A stretch of DNA of 34,952 nucleotides, from positions 2,461,438 through 2,496,389 of the forward strand of contig LSYV01000009.1 of assembly GCA_001584585.1 (NCBI GenBank). Direction: 5' to 3'. Both the position numbers and the translations under genes were made by a program. Under the pieces are notes generated by a model. That model was given only the letters and a program-made list of their open reading frames with translations. It had not been told where the DNA came from and did not search any database. This DNA comes from Gonium pectorale (taxonomy: Eukaryota > Chlorophyta > Chlorophyceae > Chlamydomonadales > Volvocaceae). Positions 12,722 to 24,000 of the stretch are shown piece by piece. Position 1 is the first letter of the stretch; each line of letters begins with the position of its first letter.

Positions 12722-13467
12722 CAGCTGTTGCGTCTAAGAGGCAATTAAGACGGTTTTCTGCGTCCGCGTCGCAGGTGAGAACCCTTGTTGTGCTCGTCGC
12801 GTCGGTCTGTCTTGCTGTATGAGAATTGTTTATCAGTGCGGGTGCTCGGTGCGTATAGCCTCTCAGCAGGCGGGCCCCGTCCTCGCGTGTCGCTGGGAAC
12901 CGGAACTGGGTTCCAGGTACGTTTGGCAGGATGTTGTTGAGGTGAAGAGTGAGTTGCTGACGACTACCTCGTTTACATACTAGTCGTGAGGGTGCGCACG
13001 GTTTGCTTCATTTCTTCTTTTGGCTTGTGGCACCTGATCCGAGTTTTCCGGCAACGCAACTACACTGTGTGCATATCACTCCTAGGGAATGGGGCAAGCC
13101 CCCGCGTGCGCACGCAACTCACAAAATCGCCAGCCGCGCTAGCACCCAGCGTGCGCTAGGCACTCCACGGCGCTTGCGGCAATGAAAGCGGAATTCAAGT
13201 ATTGCAGTGCCCTCTTGGACGCCTGAAACCCGCAAAAGCCTAGGGCGGCCATCCTTCCGGCCGTTACCCTACAGACGCCGCGTCAAGTCGTATCGTACCA
13301 AGGTTCCTGGCCTTCCACGCCTCATCGCCCGCGCGAGTTTGCCCCCTCCTCACCCCAGCGCCAGTCACTCATCCCCTTCACCTATTGGGGCCGGTGACCT
13401 GGAGGCCCAAGTCCAGCTGTCGTACAAGTAACCACAGCCGCACAACTGCCATACCAGCCGCCGCAGC
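12722..13467. promoter_or_regulatory. Shared divergent promoter region
   Basis: This spacer of about 750 bases separates the 5' ends of the minus-strand armadillo gene and the plus-strand TFB2 gene, so both promoters should lie here. I see no TATA box near either start. A telo-box-like sequence (AAACCCTAA on the plus strand, about 12698-12706) sits just inside the proposed first exon of the armadillo gene; in plants such boxes are usually near transcription starts, which hints that this exon may be 5' UTR. Confidence 0.55.
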
Positions 13468-16400
13468 ATGGACTTTACGGCCTACATCGCGGGCCTCCCC
13501 GCCGCCAAGCGCGCGCTTCTGTACCGCAGCCCCTGGACCAGCCTGGCGGTGTTCCGTAATCTGCCGCCCCTGGCCCAGGCCTACGTCATGCGGTTGCTGT
13601 TCGTGCCGGCGCCCTTCCCCGCCGGTGAGGGAGGGCCCAAGGGCAGGCACACCCGATTCCCTGATTGATTGGGCCGGGCGGGAGTCTCGCCCCCATGCGC
13701 CATCCGAAGCTTGCGCCGACGCCCTTCACGCTGGCTGGGGGCGGCTGGGGCCCGGGTTGCGGATGGGGGTGGACGGGGGCGTAGAGCAGCCCAGGGGCGC
13801 ACCGGGGGGCCTGTGAGGTTGTTTCCTCCCAGTCGCCTTCCGGCCCCCGACCCCTGCCTCGCCCCGCCTGCCTTCAGAGTTTGTGGACAGCTGGTGCCGC
13901 CCCTCCGCATGGGGACCGCATCGCTCGGCGCTGGAGGCACTGCGCGGGCTGGACGTGCTGGTGGAGGTGGACCCGGCCGCGGCGCAGGCGGCCCTGCAGC
14001 AGCAGCAGCAGCAGGCGGGCCGACCCGCGGGTCGGGGCATCAAGCGGCCCGCCGGCGCGGGCGGCCCGCCGGGGCGGCCTCTGCTGGCGCTGCAGCCCGA
14101 CTTCCGGGATCAGCTGCAGCGGGTCGTGTGCGAAGGGTAAGGGGGACGGGGAAGGAGAGAAGGAGGAGGAAAGGGATAGGGTTGCCTTGCGGCGAAGGGT
14201 GTGGATGTCAACAGGCTGGGCGCCAGCAGCATATGGGAAAGGGGAAAGGCGGGGTGTAGGGCGTATCCGCCGGGGTGTAGGGCGTATTCGCCGCGAAAGC
14301 GGACGGGAAGCGCGGGTACGACGAGGGGCTTGAGCGCGTCGATGCACGGCGGGTGGGAGGAATGCTGGCAAAGCACCGCCTGCGGGGACTGGCGGCGGCT
14401 GTCCGCGTCCCTTTTGCCACAAAACAGAGCAAAGCCGGTGCCCCTCTCGCCCTCAGCCCCCACCCCACACGCAGCTTCCCAACGGACTGAGCATCCCCCC
14501 ACCCACTCCCCCCCAAACACCCACCCATACCCATGTGCAGCTCCACGCTCATGGGCGGTGACGTGCCCGCCAGTGCGGCCTCTGCCACGCCTAGCCTGGA
14601 GGCGCTGTCCGATTGGGCCGGCCGGCAGTGGGAGGCGCTGCAGCTGTACATGCTAGGAGCAACAAGGAAGCCGCCGGGCCTGCCGCAGCCGCTCAGGGTG
14701 GGCGGGGGTGGGGGGTGGGGGGTGGGGGTTTAGGCTAAACCACGGGGACGGGGACGGGGGCGTAGGATGGGATGCGGGGTGGGGAGGGGGGGAGGGGGAG
14801 GTGGTGCGTCTGTCCAGGGTTCAGAGGGGTGAAGATTGGCATCCTGTAAATGAGGGCGGTGAAGCGGTCGGGAGGCGGTGGTTTGAGGAGGCATCGGGAG
14901 AGGCCTCTTTCCGCTGGGGGCCTCTTTCCGCTTCATTTCCGGGCCGGCTGCAGGTGCCGGGATGGGGACGGGGCGGCGGTGCAGGGCGGGCGTGAGCACG
15001 TAGGGGAAGGTAGGCGGCGGTCAGGGCTTTGCGAGCAGACGCCCCTCTCCCGACCCTCTCCCGCCCCTCTCCCGCCCTCCGTGGCACGTGTCCAGGTGGC
15101 GTGTTTCCCGGTCTGTGCCGCGATCCCTCCCATCCTACCCCAATCCCTCGCCGGCATCACCGGCCCCGGCCCCGCAGTCCGTCGGCTACGCGGACCTGGA
15201 CCTGCGGGCGCTGTTGATGGAGGCGGGGCTGCTGGCGCTGCCGCAGCACGTGGGGGGCCGGCCGGCGGGCGGCGGCGGCGGCCTGGCGGTCACGCGCGCG
15301 GGCTTCCAGTTCCTGCTGCAGCCGCGCGACCGGCAGCTGTGGGCGGTGCTCCGGGAGTACATCAGCGGGGCCGAGGCGTCGTGAGTGCGGGTGGCCTGGC
15401 AGCACGGGACGGGGGCGCGTTGTGTTGCCCGCGTGTCGTATCGCGTAACGGCGCCGGTGTGCGGTGCGATGGTACGGGAGTGGGCACGTGCGGGCAGCGC
15501 GAGCGGCGTCTCCCCAAGCCACTGCTACTGCGTGCAGCCGTCCGCTGCGCGGGCTGCCGAGCCGCCATGCCCCGTCCCTCCCCCGCCTACCCAGGACTGG
15601 GTCCTTTTCCGGTTTACCTGGGCTCTCCCTGCTTTCGGGTCGGGCGGTCGGGTCGGGTCGGGTCGGCGGGCTTGGGAACTCAGTCAGCCAGGGATTCGGC
15701 CGGTTCTGGCTTACAACCCCGTCAAACCACCCCGGCCATATGGCTCATAAATGCGACGGACCACCAGGATTTGCGGCATCGGGCGACGGAACACCGGGAG
15801 CCCTGGCCCCTCCCTTGCATCCTCAGCGCTCAGCCCGTTGTTTCGACGGTCAGGAGAGGAATGCGCCCCAGGGCTTCTCTAATGAGAATGCCTTCCACCC
15901 ACGATCCCCCGCCTGCCGCCCTCACCCCGCTCCCGCCTGCCGCTCCCTCACCCCCCCTCCCTTCTCCACTACCCCCTTCCTCTCGCCACTCATCGGTCGG
16001 CCTGCCCACGGGACTCAGTAAGCGCCCCCTTCCCTAACTCCTCCCCTAGTCTCTCTTACCGTCGCTCCCTCCCCCGCCCGCCCGCCCCCCCTCTTGCTCG
16101 CGGTGCGCAGCTCGGGCGACGAGCTGGCGTCCTCGCTGTCCTTCCTGCTGCAGCTGGGCTTCCGGCGGGTGGGCCAGGCGGGCGCCTGGGGCTCGCTCCG
16201 GCCGCCCGAGCAGCGCATGGCGGCGCACCTGGTGCAGCTGGGGCTGCTGTCGGTGGGGCAGGTGGGGTGGGGCGGGTGGGGCTGCTGTCGGTGGGGCAGG
16301 TGGGGTGGGGAGGGTGAGACTGCTGTCGATGGGGCAGAGGGGGCGGGTGGGGTGGGTGGGGCGGGGTCGGTTGTGGACCCGGGTAAGAATGGGGCGTCAA

Positions 16401-19400
16401 GCAGCGCGGACTTCGGTCTGTTCCAGGTTACAGCTGGGGATGCTGGGCAGTGGACCAGGAGGGGCGGGCGGTCTGCAGCCGAATGTACGCACTGGTCTTG
16501 GAGCGGCCAGTCTTGGGGGTACGCGTAACTTCGGTTTGGTTCACTGGTGCCTTCGTGCGGGTGCCGCTGGGGCTGCTGGGCGTGGGGCTGGTGAGCCTCT
16601 CGGGGAGCGTGACCGCGCGGCTTCTGTCGAAGACTCATTGCACGGCCGCGCCATCATCTTCCTCGTAGTCCTCGTAATCAGAAGCGGTCGCGGGCGCAGG
16701 CTCAGGCGCAGGCCCCGGCAGCTGGCTCCTCCTTTTCCCCCAATGCGCCTGCGGCTATAGCGCGGTTCCAATCATCCCCGCCACTGACGGGTGTCTATAA
16801 CGAACTAAGCAACAACCAACTAACTAAATCAACCGTCCAGGCGGTTGATGGAGCCTTGTACTACACGCCCACCCACCTGGCCTCCTCCCTGTGCGGCGGA
16901 GGTGCGGCCGGAGGGGGCGCTGCGCTCTTTGCCGCCGCCGCGGCGGGCGGCGGGCCCGCCAGGGCCGGCGGCAGCGGCGCTGCTGGCGGCGGCGGCGGCT
17001 CCGAGGGCGGCGGCGCGGGCAGTGACGCGTACATCATTGTGGAGAGCAACTACCGGGTGAGGGGTTGGGTACTGCTCGTCGCTGCCGTGCTGCGGTACAG
17101 GCTGTAGAGCAGGACCGGTGGTCCGGTGGAAGGCCGCGCAAGGGGCGTGGCGCGGAAGGGAGGGGGCAAATCAAAATGAATGAATGGGGGTCAGTGCGTG
17201 AGCACGTGAGGATGCGGATGGGATGCTCGCCGTGGGTCGCGGTTGGACTTGTGGTGGGTCTGGGGTGAGGCGTGTATAGTTTCTGTCGATGAGGAATTAC
17301 CTTAAGGGCAAGGGGAAGGGTTGGGACGTGAGGAAACCTGACAGCCCCTGAACACGAAACCCCCTACGTGCGCCCCTGCCCCACTACCCCCCTCCCGACC
17401 CCCCTGCCCCGCCCCCCGACCCCCCTGTCCCCCTTACCCCCAGGTGTATGCCTACACTCGCTCGCCCGTCACCATCGCCGTCCTGGAGCTGTTTGTGCGG
17501 CGGGAGGCGCTGCTGCCCAACCTGTTCGTGGGGTCCATTCGGAGGGACTCCATCCTGTCAGCGCTGGCCAGGTGGGGGAACATGCTCTCTTCGGGCGCGG
17601 CCGCACGGAGCACGGATCCGCGCCCAGAGATACACACACACCCTCGCCTGATCGCCTGCCTGAAGCACACTACTACGCATGGATTTTATTAATCATGTAA
17701 GAACATATACGTACGCACCCCCACGTCGCCCTCTCCGTTGCGGCCCCACGCCGCGGCGTATCGACGGCCGATGGGCTCGGGACTACATGCCTTCCTCGCA
17801 CCACACCCATCTCCCACCCAACCGGCACGTGTGGCCCTCTCCGGCGTGGAATTGCTCACACGCCCCTCGCAGCGCCTCCACGGCGACCATCCTCGCCACT
17901 CCTCTCCCCGTGTCTCGCACGCCCCCACACCGCCCCCAGCTCCCTCCCAACCTATCCCCACCACACCCACCACACCCAACACGGCGCAGAGGCATCACTG
18001 CCGCCGAGCTGGTGGCGTACCTGGCGGCCCGGCCGCACCCCGCCATCGCCTCGCGCACGCCCGTGGTGCCGGAGGTGTGGGGGAAGGGGCGGGCAGGAGG
18101 GGAAGGGAGGGGATAGGTGAGGGGGTGAAGAAGGGAAACGGGTCGGAACGGAGGGGGCAGGGGAGGAGGGGGCCGGGAAGGAGAGAGGGGACAGGGGAAG
18201 TAGGCCGGGTGCCGCAACCGTGAGCAACCGACGGCAACGGTCAGGACTGCGGTCCTCCTGTCCTTGTTTGATGCATGGGGCCAGCTGCTGGATGGCACTG
18301 GAGCCGGGGCATGTGCGGTGTGGAGACGAGGAGTTGGGGGGGGGGCGGTGCTCGAGGGCTGAGGATTCGGCAGCGACTGGGGGTTCTGTGACGGTGCGTG
18401 TTTGCGAGGCGACGCGTGGCTGGGCCTGGAGGCGTCGGCTGACGGCAGCCGGCGCAGCGTGCTACACAGCTGCACCCCATTCATTAGCACTACCACTCGT
18501 CACTCCCCTCCCGCTACCCCCCTCCCTGCGACCCGTTTCCCTGCTTCATTCCGCTGCGGCCAGGTCGTATCCGACCAAATCAAGCTTTGGGAGGATTCCC
18601 TCAATCGCCTTACCGCCGAGGCCGCCGTACTGTATGAGAACATGGAGTCCAGGGATCTGTACGAGCGGGCCGTGTCGTTCTCCCGCCAGTCCGGCACGCT
18701 GCTGTGGGAGGACGCCGCCAAGATGAGATTCGTGGCGCTGGACGCAGGTGGGTGGTTCCGTGCGGCTGGCGGCTGCCGGGTGGCGGGCCTCGGTGGCGGG
18801 TTTCGGTCTCTGAACCAGAAAATCAAAGTGCTTTTGGCATTGGGCATTTCCTCCCTTCGGGATTCGGGCCTATGGATTGACATCCTGCGATTCAAGGTCA
18901 CTGCGAGGGGTGTCGGTTAGCTAGGTGGCCGGCCGGTGTTGGCGGTCACCGGAACGGGTTTTGGCCTTGGGAGTGGCCCGGCTGCGTGTCGCTGAGCTGG
19001 GATGGGATGGAACTGATGGCGATGGGCGTGACTCCCACCTCCTCGTGCGAACACACAGTGCGCGACGCCCGCCTGCCCACCTCACTACACCCTCGCATCC
19101 TTAGTTTCCTTACCTTTAAGGGGACACCCATTCGCCGACCGCACCATGTACCTCCCTCATGGCACCGCCAGCTTGGCCATCCGCACTCCCCGCCCCCACC
19201 GGCGCCCCCCCCCCCAGCAGGGCAGGCGACGTCCGCAGCCAGAGAGCGCTGCGGGGCAGCAGTATCATAACCCGACCACGCACCCTCCCACACACATACA
19301 TGCCCGCCTTCCAAAAGTTCCAACCCAAGGCCCCTTACACCAACCCGACCAAAGCATCGAAGTTCTAGTGTTATGATGCCCCCTCAAACCGTCGGCCTGC

Positions 19401-19498
19401 CCCGGCCTCCTCCTGACCTTCACCCCCGCCCCCGCCCCTCAGGCCACGAGGCCATGAAGGGCTTCATCATGCGGGCCAAGCAGGACCTCAAGATCTAG
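13468..19498 (+). CDS. TFB2: TFIIH subunit TFB2/p52 (GTF2H4 homologue), ten exons
   Basis: Exons: 13468-13624, 13878-14136, 14541-14697, 15178-15380, 16111-16261, 16841-17056, 17444-17571, 17990-18074, 18564-18747, 19443-19498. All junctions are GT/AG, the phases agree and the product is 531 aa (human p52 is 462). p52 is a core TFIIH subunit that anchors the XPB helicase and stimulates its ATPase, for transcription initiation and nucleotide excision repair in the nucleus. Family blocks in order: SLAVFRNLPPLAQAYVMRLL near the start, RAGFQFLLQPRDRQLW, SSLSFLLQLGF, YIIVESNYRVYAYT (about 373-386), GITAAELVAYLAARPHP, VVSDQIKLWEDSLNRL and the C-terminal segment that pairs with the small subunit TFB5. 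Algal extras are a Gln6 run (93-98) and a Gly/Ala-rich insert at 328-370. The start has a good context (GCAGCATGG). Confidence 0.95.
14250..14291. repeat. 21-bp tandem duplication in TFB2 intron 2
   Basis: Two adjacent, nearly identical 21-bp units (CGGGGTGTAGGGCGTAT plus CCGC or TCGC) lie inside the second intron of the TFB2 gene. Confidence 0.7.
15637..15667. repeat. GGTCG short tandem repeat in TFB2 intron 4
   Basis: Several GGTCG/GGGTC units in a row, partly interrupted, within the fourth intron of TFB2. This is simple sequence with no visible role. Confidence 0.6.
16243..16356 (+). repeat. Three copies of a 38-bp unit spanning a TFB2 splice donor
   Basis: The unit GCTGCTGTCGGTGGGGCAGG begins at 16243 and 16281, and a diverged copy begins near 16319, with an even 38-base spacing. 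The first copy contains the last codons of exon 5 and its CAG/GTGGGG donor at 16261; the second carries an identical donor at 16299; the third has lost the GT. Use of the second donor would add 38 bases and shift the frame. Confidence 0.75.
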
Positions 19499-21045
19499 CT
19501 ACTCGCGGCTGCCTCGGTTTCGGGATCGGGGCGGTGGTCGGAGCGAGACGGGGCGCGGCGCAACCTGTCCCTGCCCCCACGGGTCGTGGAGTGCAAGGCA
19601 AGGCCGGTGGGCCCCTGCCATTGACCCCGTGTGTGATGTGGGCCGGTCCGGACCGGGGCGGGTTTGCGCTGGGGCAACTAGTGGGGCCGCGCAAGCCGTG
19701 GCCGCAGCTGCAGGGACGTCGCCGACGGGCCATCCCTGCGTGGCCGTTCCTCCGCCATGCGGCGCGCGGCCGGGCGTGCGTCGGGGAATGGGCGGGTGAA
19801 CATGTGTGGTGGGGCAGGGCTGTTGGAGCAGTGGGGAGCTGCAGGAAGGGACCCGGCTGAGGGGCCGAGCCGCGGCATGCTGCATGGCCTGGAGATCTGG
19901 ATTGGTCGGTTTGGCAACCGTGGTTCGTTCGGAGCATTGTCCCTGCTCGCCGGGAGTGCAGCGTCTGGGTGAGGCAGCTGGTGAGCGAGCGCCCAAGGCA
20001 ACGAGACAGGGCTCACAGGGTACCAATCCTGGTAGCCTCCGATGCTGAGGTGGTGTCCTCAGAGGCGCCGTGCTTACAGCACTTGACTCTACTGGAAAGT
20101 AGGCCGTGGGGCTGCAGGAGGCGGGTAAGCTTGCTGGGTGGCAGTAGGGGCCGCCGCAGGGGTAGCGGCTGTGGCGAACGTAGGCTTCCCGAGGGCAGAG
20201 GTGAGGGCTTGGTTCCGCAGAACGCGGTGGGGTTAGCGGAGGCTAGCGGTGAGGCCGCTATGGGGCTCCATTATTCCTGACGAGGATGCGCAAATGCGCA
20301 AGTGCACGGCAGCTCAGGACGGAGCTCTATGTTCCTCTTCACGTCGTACCAGGCTGCCCAGGGGGGGCGCGCCGAAAGGGCGCCTGCGCCCACGAACAGG
20401 CAAGGCCGGTTTCGGTAATGAGTAATGTGGGTAATGTGTGCGGCATGCACCCTTGATGAATTACAAGTACCTGAAGGGCGGTTCCGCGCGCTGTGCTGAC
20501 ATTAAGTACATACATGCCCAGAAGCATTGCAGATAGGTGATATGAAACGACGAAGCAGAAGTGTCCGACCGGGGAACGGGGGCGCGCCTGGCCAGGATGT
20601 GCTGATAAAACGCATAATGGAACTTGTGCAATGTGCGCGGTGAGGGCTCACAGCAGGGACTATCCGCTATCGTGCCTCTGACAGATGAGGGTTCTGCAGT
20701 GTTGGGGTTTGGGGGCTGTCGAGCGGGGTCTCCGAGGGGAAGCCCCGGCCATGGCGCACCGACGAAGCGACCTGTGGGTCACCCCAACCTTGCCATAGGC
20801 ACACACGGCCACTGTCAGCTACAGAAGTCTCCGAAATACTCGGTGGTGCCAAGTTATGCTGGCCGCGGGCGAGCTTCGCAGGTCCCGCAACCGTCCTTTT
20901 GCTTGCTCGCCACACAAACCGGCCTCCGTGCCCACACGATTCCGGCCATTGTCATTACTCTCATCTACGTCACTGTGACTAGTTATAAGCCTGAACGACC
21001 AGTAGTTTGATTCCGTCGGTCAGTTTCTCACCTCAGCTGCAAGCA
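19499..21045. other. Spacer: TFB2 3' UTR and promoter of the lumen-protein gene
   Basis: The flanking genes are both on the plus strand. I found no TGTAA signal on that strand in this stretch, so the TFB2 transcript end is unresolved. Short open frames on both strands show no recognisable domain. The right end carries the TATA-like and bZIP-like motifs listed separately. Confidence 0.5.
20966..20988 (+). promoter_or_regulatory. Candidate core promoter of the lumen-protein gene
   Basis: TACGTCAC (20966-20973), which contains an ACGT core of the kind bound by plant bZIP factors, is followed by TATAA (20984-20988). The TATAA ends 57 bases before the ATG at 21046, a spacing that allows a short 5' UTR. 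Both are motif matches only. Confidence 0.4.
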
Positions 21046-24000
21046 ATGGCCCTGAGGATGCAACGCGCTTCGGCCAGCCGTCCCATTGCACGGGGATCGG
21101 CGGTGGTTGTGCGCTGCCAAGGTCAGTATCGGGCTCACGTCGGGGCTGGGTCGTCGGAGCATTTCGTGTCGACCAGGACGGTTCCAGGCTTTTCCTGCCC
21201 CCCAGATAGTTTTGCGCCTGGGGGACGCGATGTGAAGTTCAAGCATCGTGCTCACTTCATGTACCACATGCCTAACCACACACCGCTCGCGCATGCAAGT
21301 ACCATGGCCTAGCGTGCAATTCGCAAAGCGGGCGCCATGGGCTTGGGTTAGGAACCGGGGAAAACCCGATCACTGACCTCTCTGGGTTAGAGCTGCCCGA
21401 GGCTTCTCCACGGTCGTTTGTCCACGTGGTATGTGCCCATCCCTCCCCAGCCCCCTCCGCCTGCTGACAGCGTTGACGTTGGGCCAAATATGCTCCCGTG
21501 TGCCACTTGCCCCGAGTCCGCTCGTCGTATGCGGTTTTCTTTTCAACACCCCGCCCCGGACGCCCCGGCTGCCGCCGTCACGGCCACAAGGTTGTCCTGC
21601 CTTGCCATACGCCAACGCGCCCGCCGCAGTTCTCGCCTCCCGCCTCGCTAACTCTCGTTGATGGTCCCACCACCACCAACAGCCGCGCTGCGCGCTCCCT
21701 GGTGGCCCCTGGCCGCCGCCTCACCTCACTGTCAGCTCCGCCTGCCCGCCATATCGCCAAATGAAACCTCCCACCTCGCGACCGTGTTCCGGTGTCGCCC
21801 CGCCCCTCCTTGCAGCTGCGCCGCGCCCCGCCCCGGGGCCCCTGGCAGCCGCCGCCGCCACGGGTCTGTCGTGCCTGGCCGCCAACCTGCTGGCCGCCAA
21901 CATGGCCATGGCCGAGTTCCGCCTGCCGCCCATTGACAACGGTGAGAGCATCCGTTTGCAGAGTGTGGGGTGGGGCGGGGTGTTGGGCCTGCTTGCGGAA
22001 GCATGCAGGTCCTCATCCAGAGGGTTGCATACTGGCAGTCCGGCGAAAGGCTCACGTGGCCACAGGGCCGTGGGGCCAAGAGGAGTTGTGATTGAGGGCT
22101 TTGTGGCCGGTCCAACTCTCTCTCTCTGTTCCTGTGCGCAAGGGCTCGCCGCAGCCGGGGCCTTCGAGTACTGGCCTGTGCGGGCCTCTCGCGCCGTGAC
22201 GCCTCTCTTTCTTGGCACTTGTTTGTTCTCCTCCGCCCGCTCGAGCCCCCTGAGCCGACTGAGCAGTTCTTCGCATCTCCGCTCATCGGCCTTCGTTGAC
22301 CCCCTCCCCCAGACGCCAGACTGTTTTCACGGACTTAATGTTCCCGGACCTCTCCCCTGCAGACCCCAACCGCTGCGACCGCGGCTATGTGGGCAACACC
22401 ATTGGCCAGGTGGGGCTGGATTCGGGCCGGATCAGGCCCCGGATCGTGGTTGGGGTTTATTGCTCGGGTGGCATTGGAGCGGTGCCGCGGTGGTTTTGTC
22501 GGTGCAGGGGGAAAATGTGTCGGGGGGAGTATTGGTAGTAGGCGCACCAGTGGAGAGATGAGACGAGGATATATGCTGCAGGGAATCAAGCGCCCAAGAA
22601 TCCGATGGACACCCTGGGGCACTCCGGATGGTTGGGATGTGGGGCAGGGGAGTGAGTGAGCGGGGAAGGGAGTGTTTAGAAATGACTGACAGAGCAGCTG
22701 GTAGCTGGTAGGGAGGGAGCGGTTACGTCAGTCGGCGCCGTGCCTGGCAGCGGGTGTTGCAACGGGCTTTCTGGGACTTTCTGCTGCTGGGAACGATGCC
22801 GCATGCTCACTCTGGCCAGGGCCAAACGGCAACTTTACCCACCGTTGTCTCCCAGCCCTTCGTGTCCTTACCTTCCTCCCGACTTCTCTCAACCCCCCAC
22901 CAGTCACCCACAGTCATACCGCCTACAAAAATGCATCACCTTCGTGAGCACCCCCTTTCTCTGCCTCCCCCTCAGTTGGCACGCGGACTGAGTGATCCCT
23001 CCCTCCCCCTCTCCTCGGCAGGCCAACGCCGTCTCGGACAAGATCCTGGACCTGCGCCTGTGCTCGTACGCGGGCAAGGACCTGCACGGCCGCGTGCTGG
23101 CGGGGGCCCTTATGGCGGAAACCGACATGTCCAACACCAACCTGCAGGAGGCGGTGCTCACAAAGGTGTGTCGCACTGCTGCCAACCCGGCAGGCCCGTG
23201 GGTCGGTACCAATCCCGCGAGGGAAGTTGCACGGGCCGTAGTAGCGAAGCGCGCTTCGGGGGAACGAGTAAGTACCGCTGCCGGTGAAGCAGGGTTGCGG
23301 TGGCTGTGGATGGGGGCCTTGGTGAGGGGGGCTGCGCACCCGAAGTGCGGGGGGCAGAGGGAGGGAGGGAGGGAGGGAGGGAGGGAGGGAGGGAGGGAGG
23401 GAGGGAGGGAGGGAGGGAGGGAGGGAGGGAGGGAGGGAGGGAGGGAGGGAGGGAGGGACGGGACCGAGTCGTTCGGCCGACCGGTCGGCGAGGACGGCGG
23501 TGCCCGAGGAAGGTCGCGGCCGGGAGGGTCGACGGTACCGGTGACGACGTCCGTCCGCCNNNNNNNNNNNNNNNNNNNNNGNGNGNGNGNGNGNGNGNGN
23601 GNGNGNGNGNGNGNGNGNGTGNGGNGGAGGAGGACCATCTTCGCCACCGTGCAGGAGGCGGTGCCCAGGAAGGTGCGCCGGGAGGGGTTCAGGTACCCGG
23701 TTGACACGTCCGTCCGCCATGGGGCAGGTTCTACAGTCGCGGGATCCGAGGGCTTGCGGGGCTGCGCGAGCTGCGGGTCATGCGTTGGGAGGGGGCGCGA
23801 GAGGGGCACATGGCAGGTCCCTCCCCAAGCAGCGGCTTTTCGCGGCTTTTCGTAAGGGGTCGTGTCGCGCGAATGCCGCTGGCCTCCCCCCTGGCCTCCG
23901 CCCTGACCTCCCCCCAGTTCAAGCCTTGCGTCTGCTACATGCCCCAGGCCTGCACGTCCCTCCTTCCATTCCTGCTCACACTCAGCGCCTGTAGGGACAT

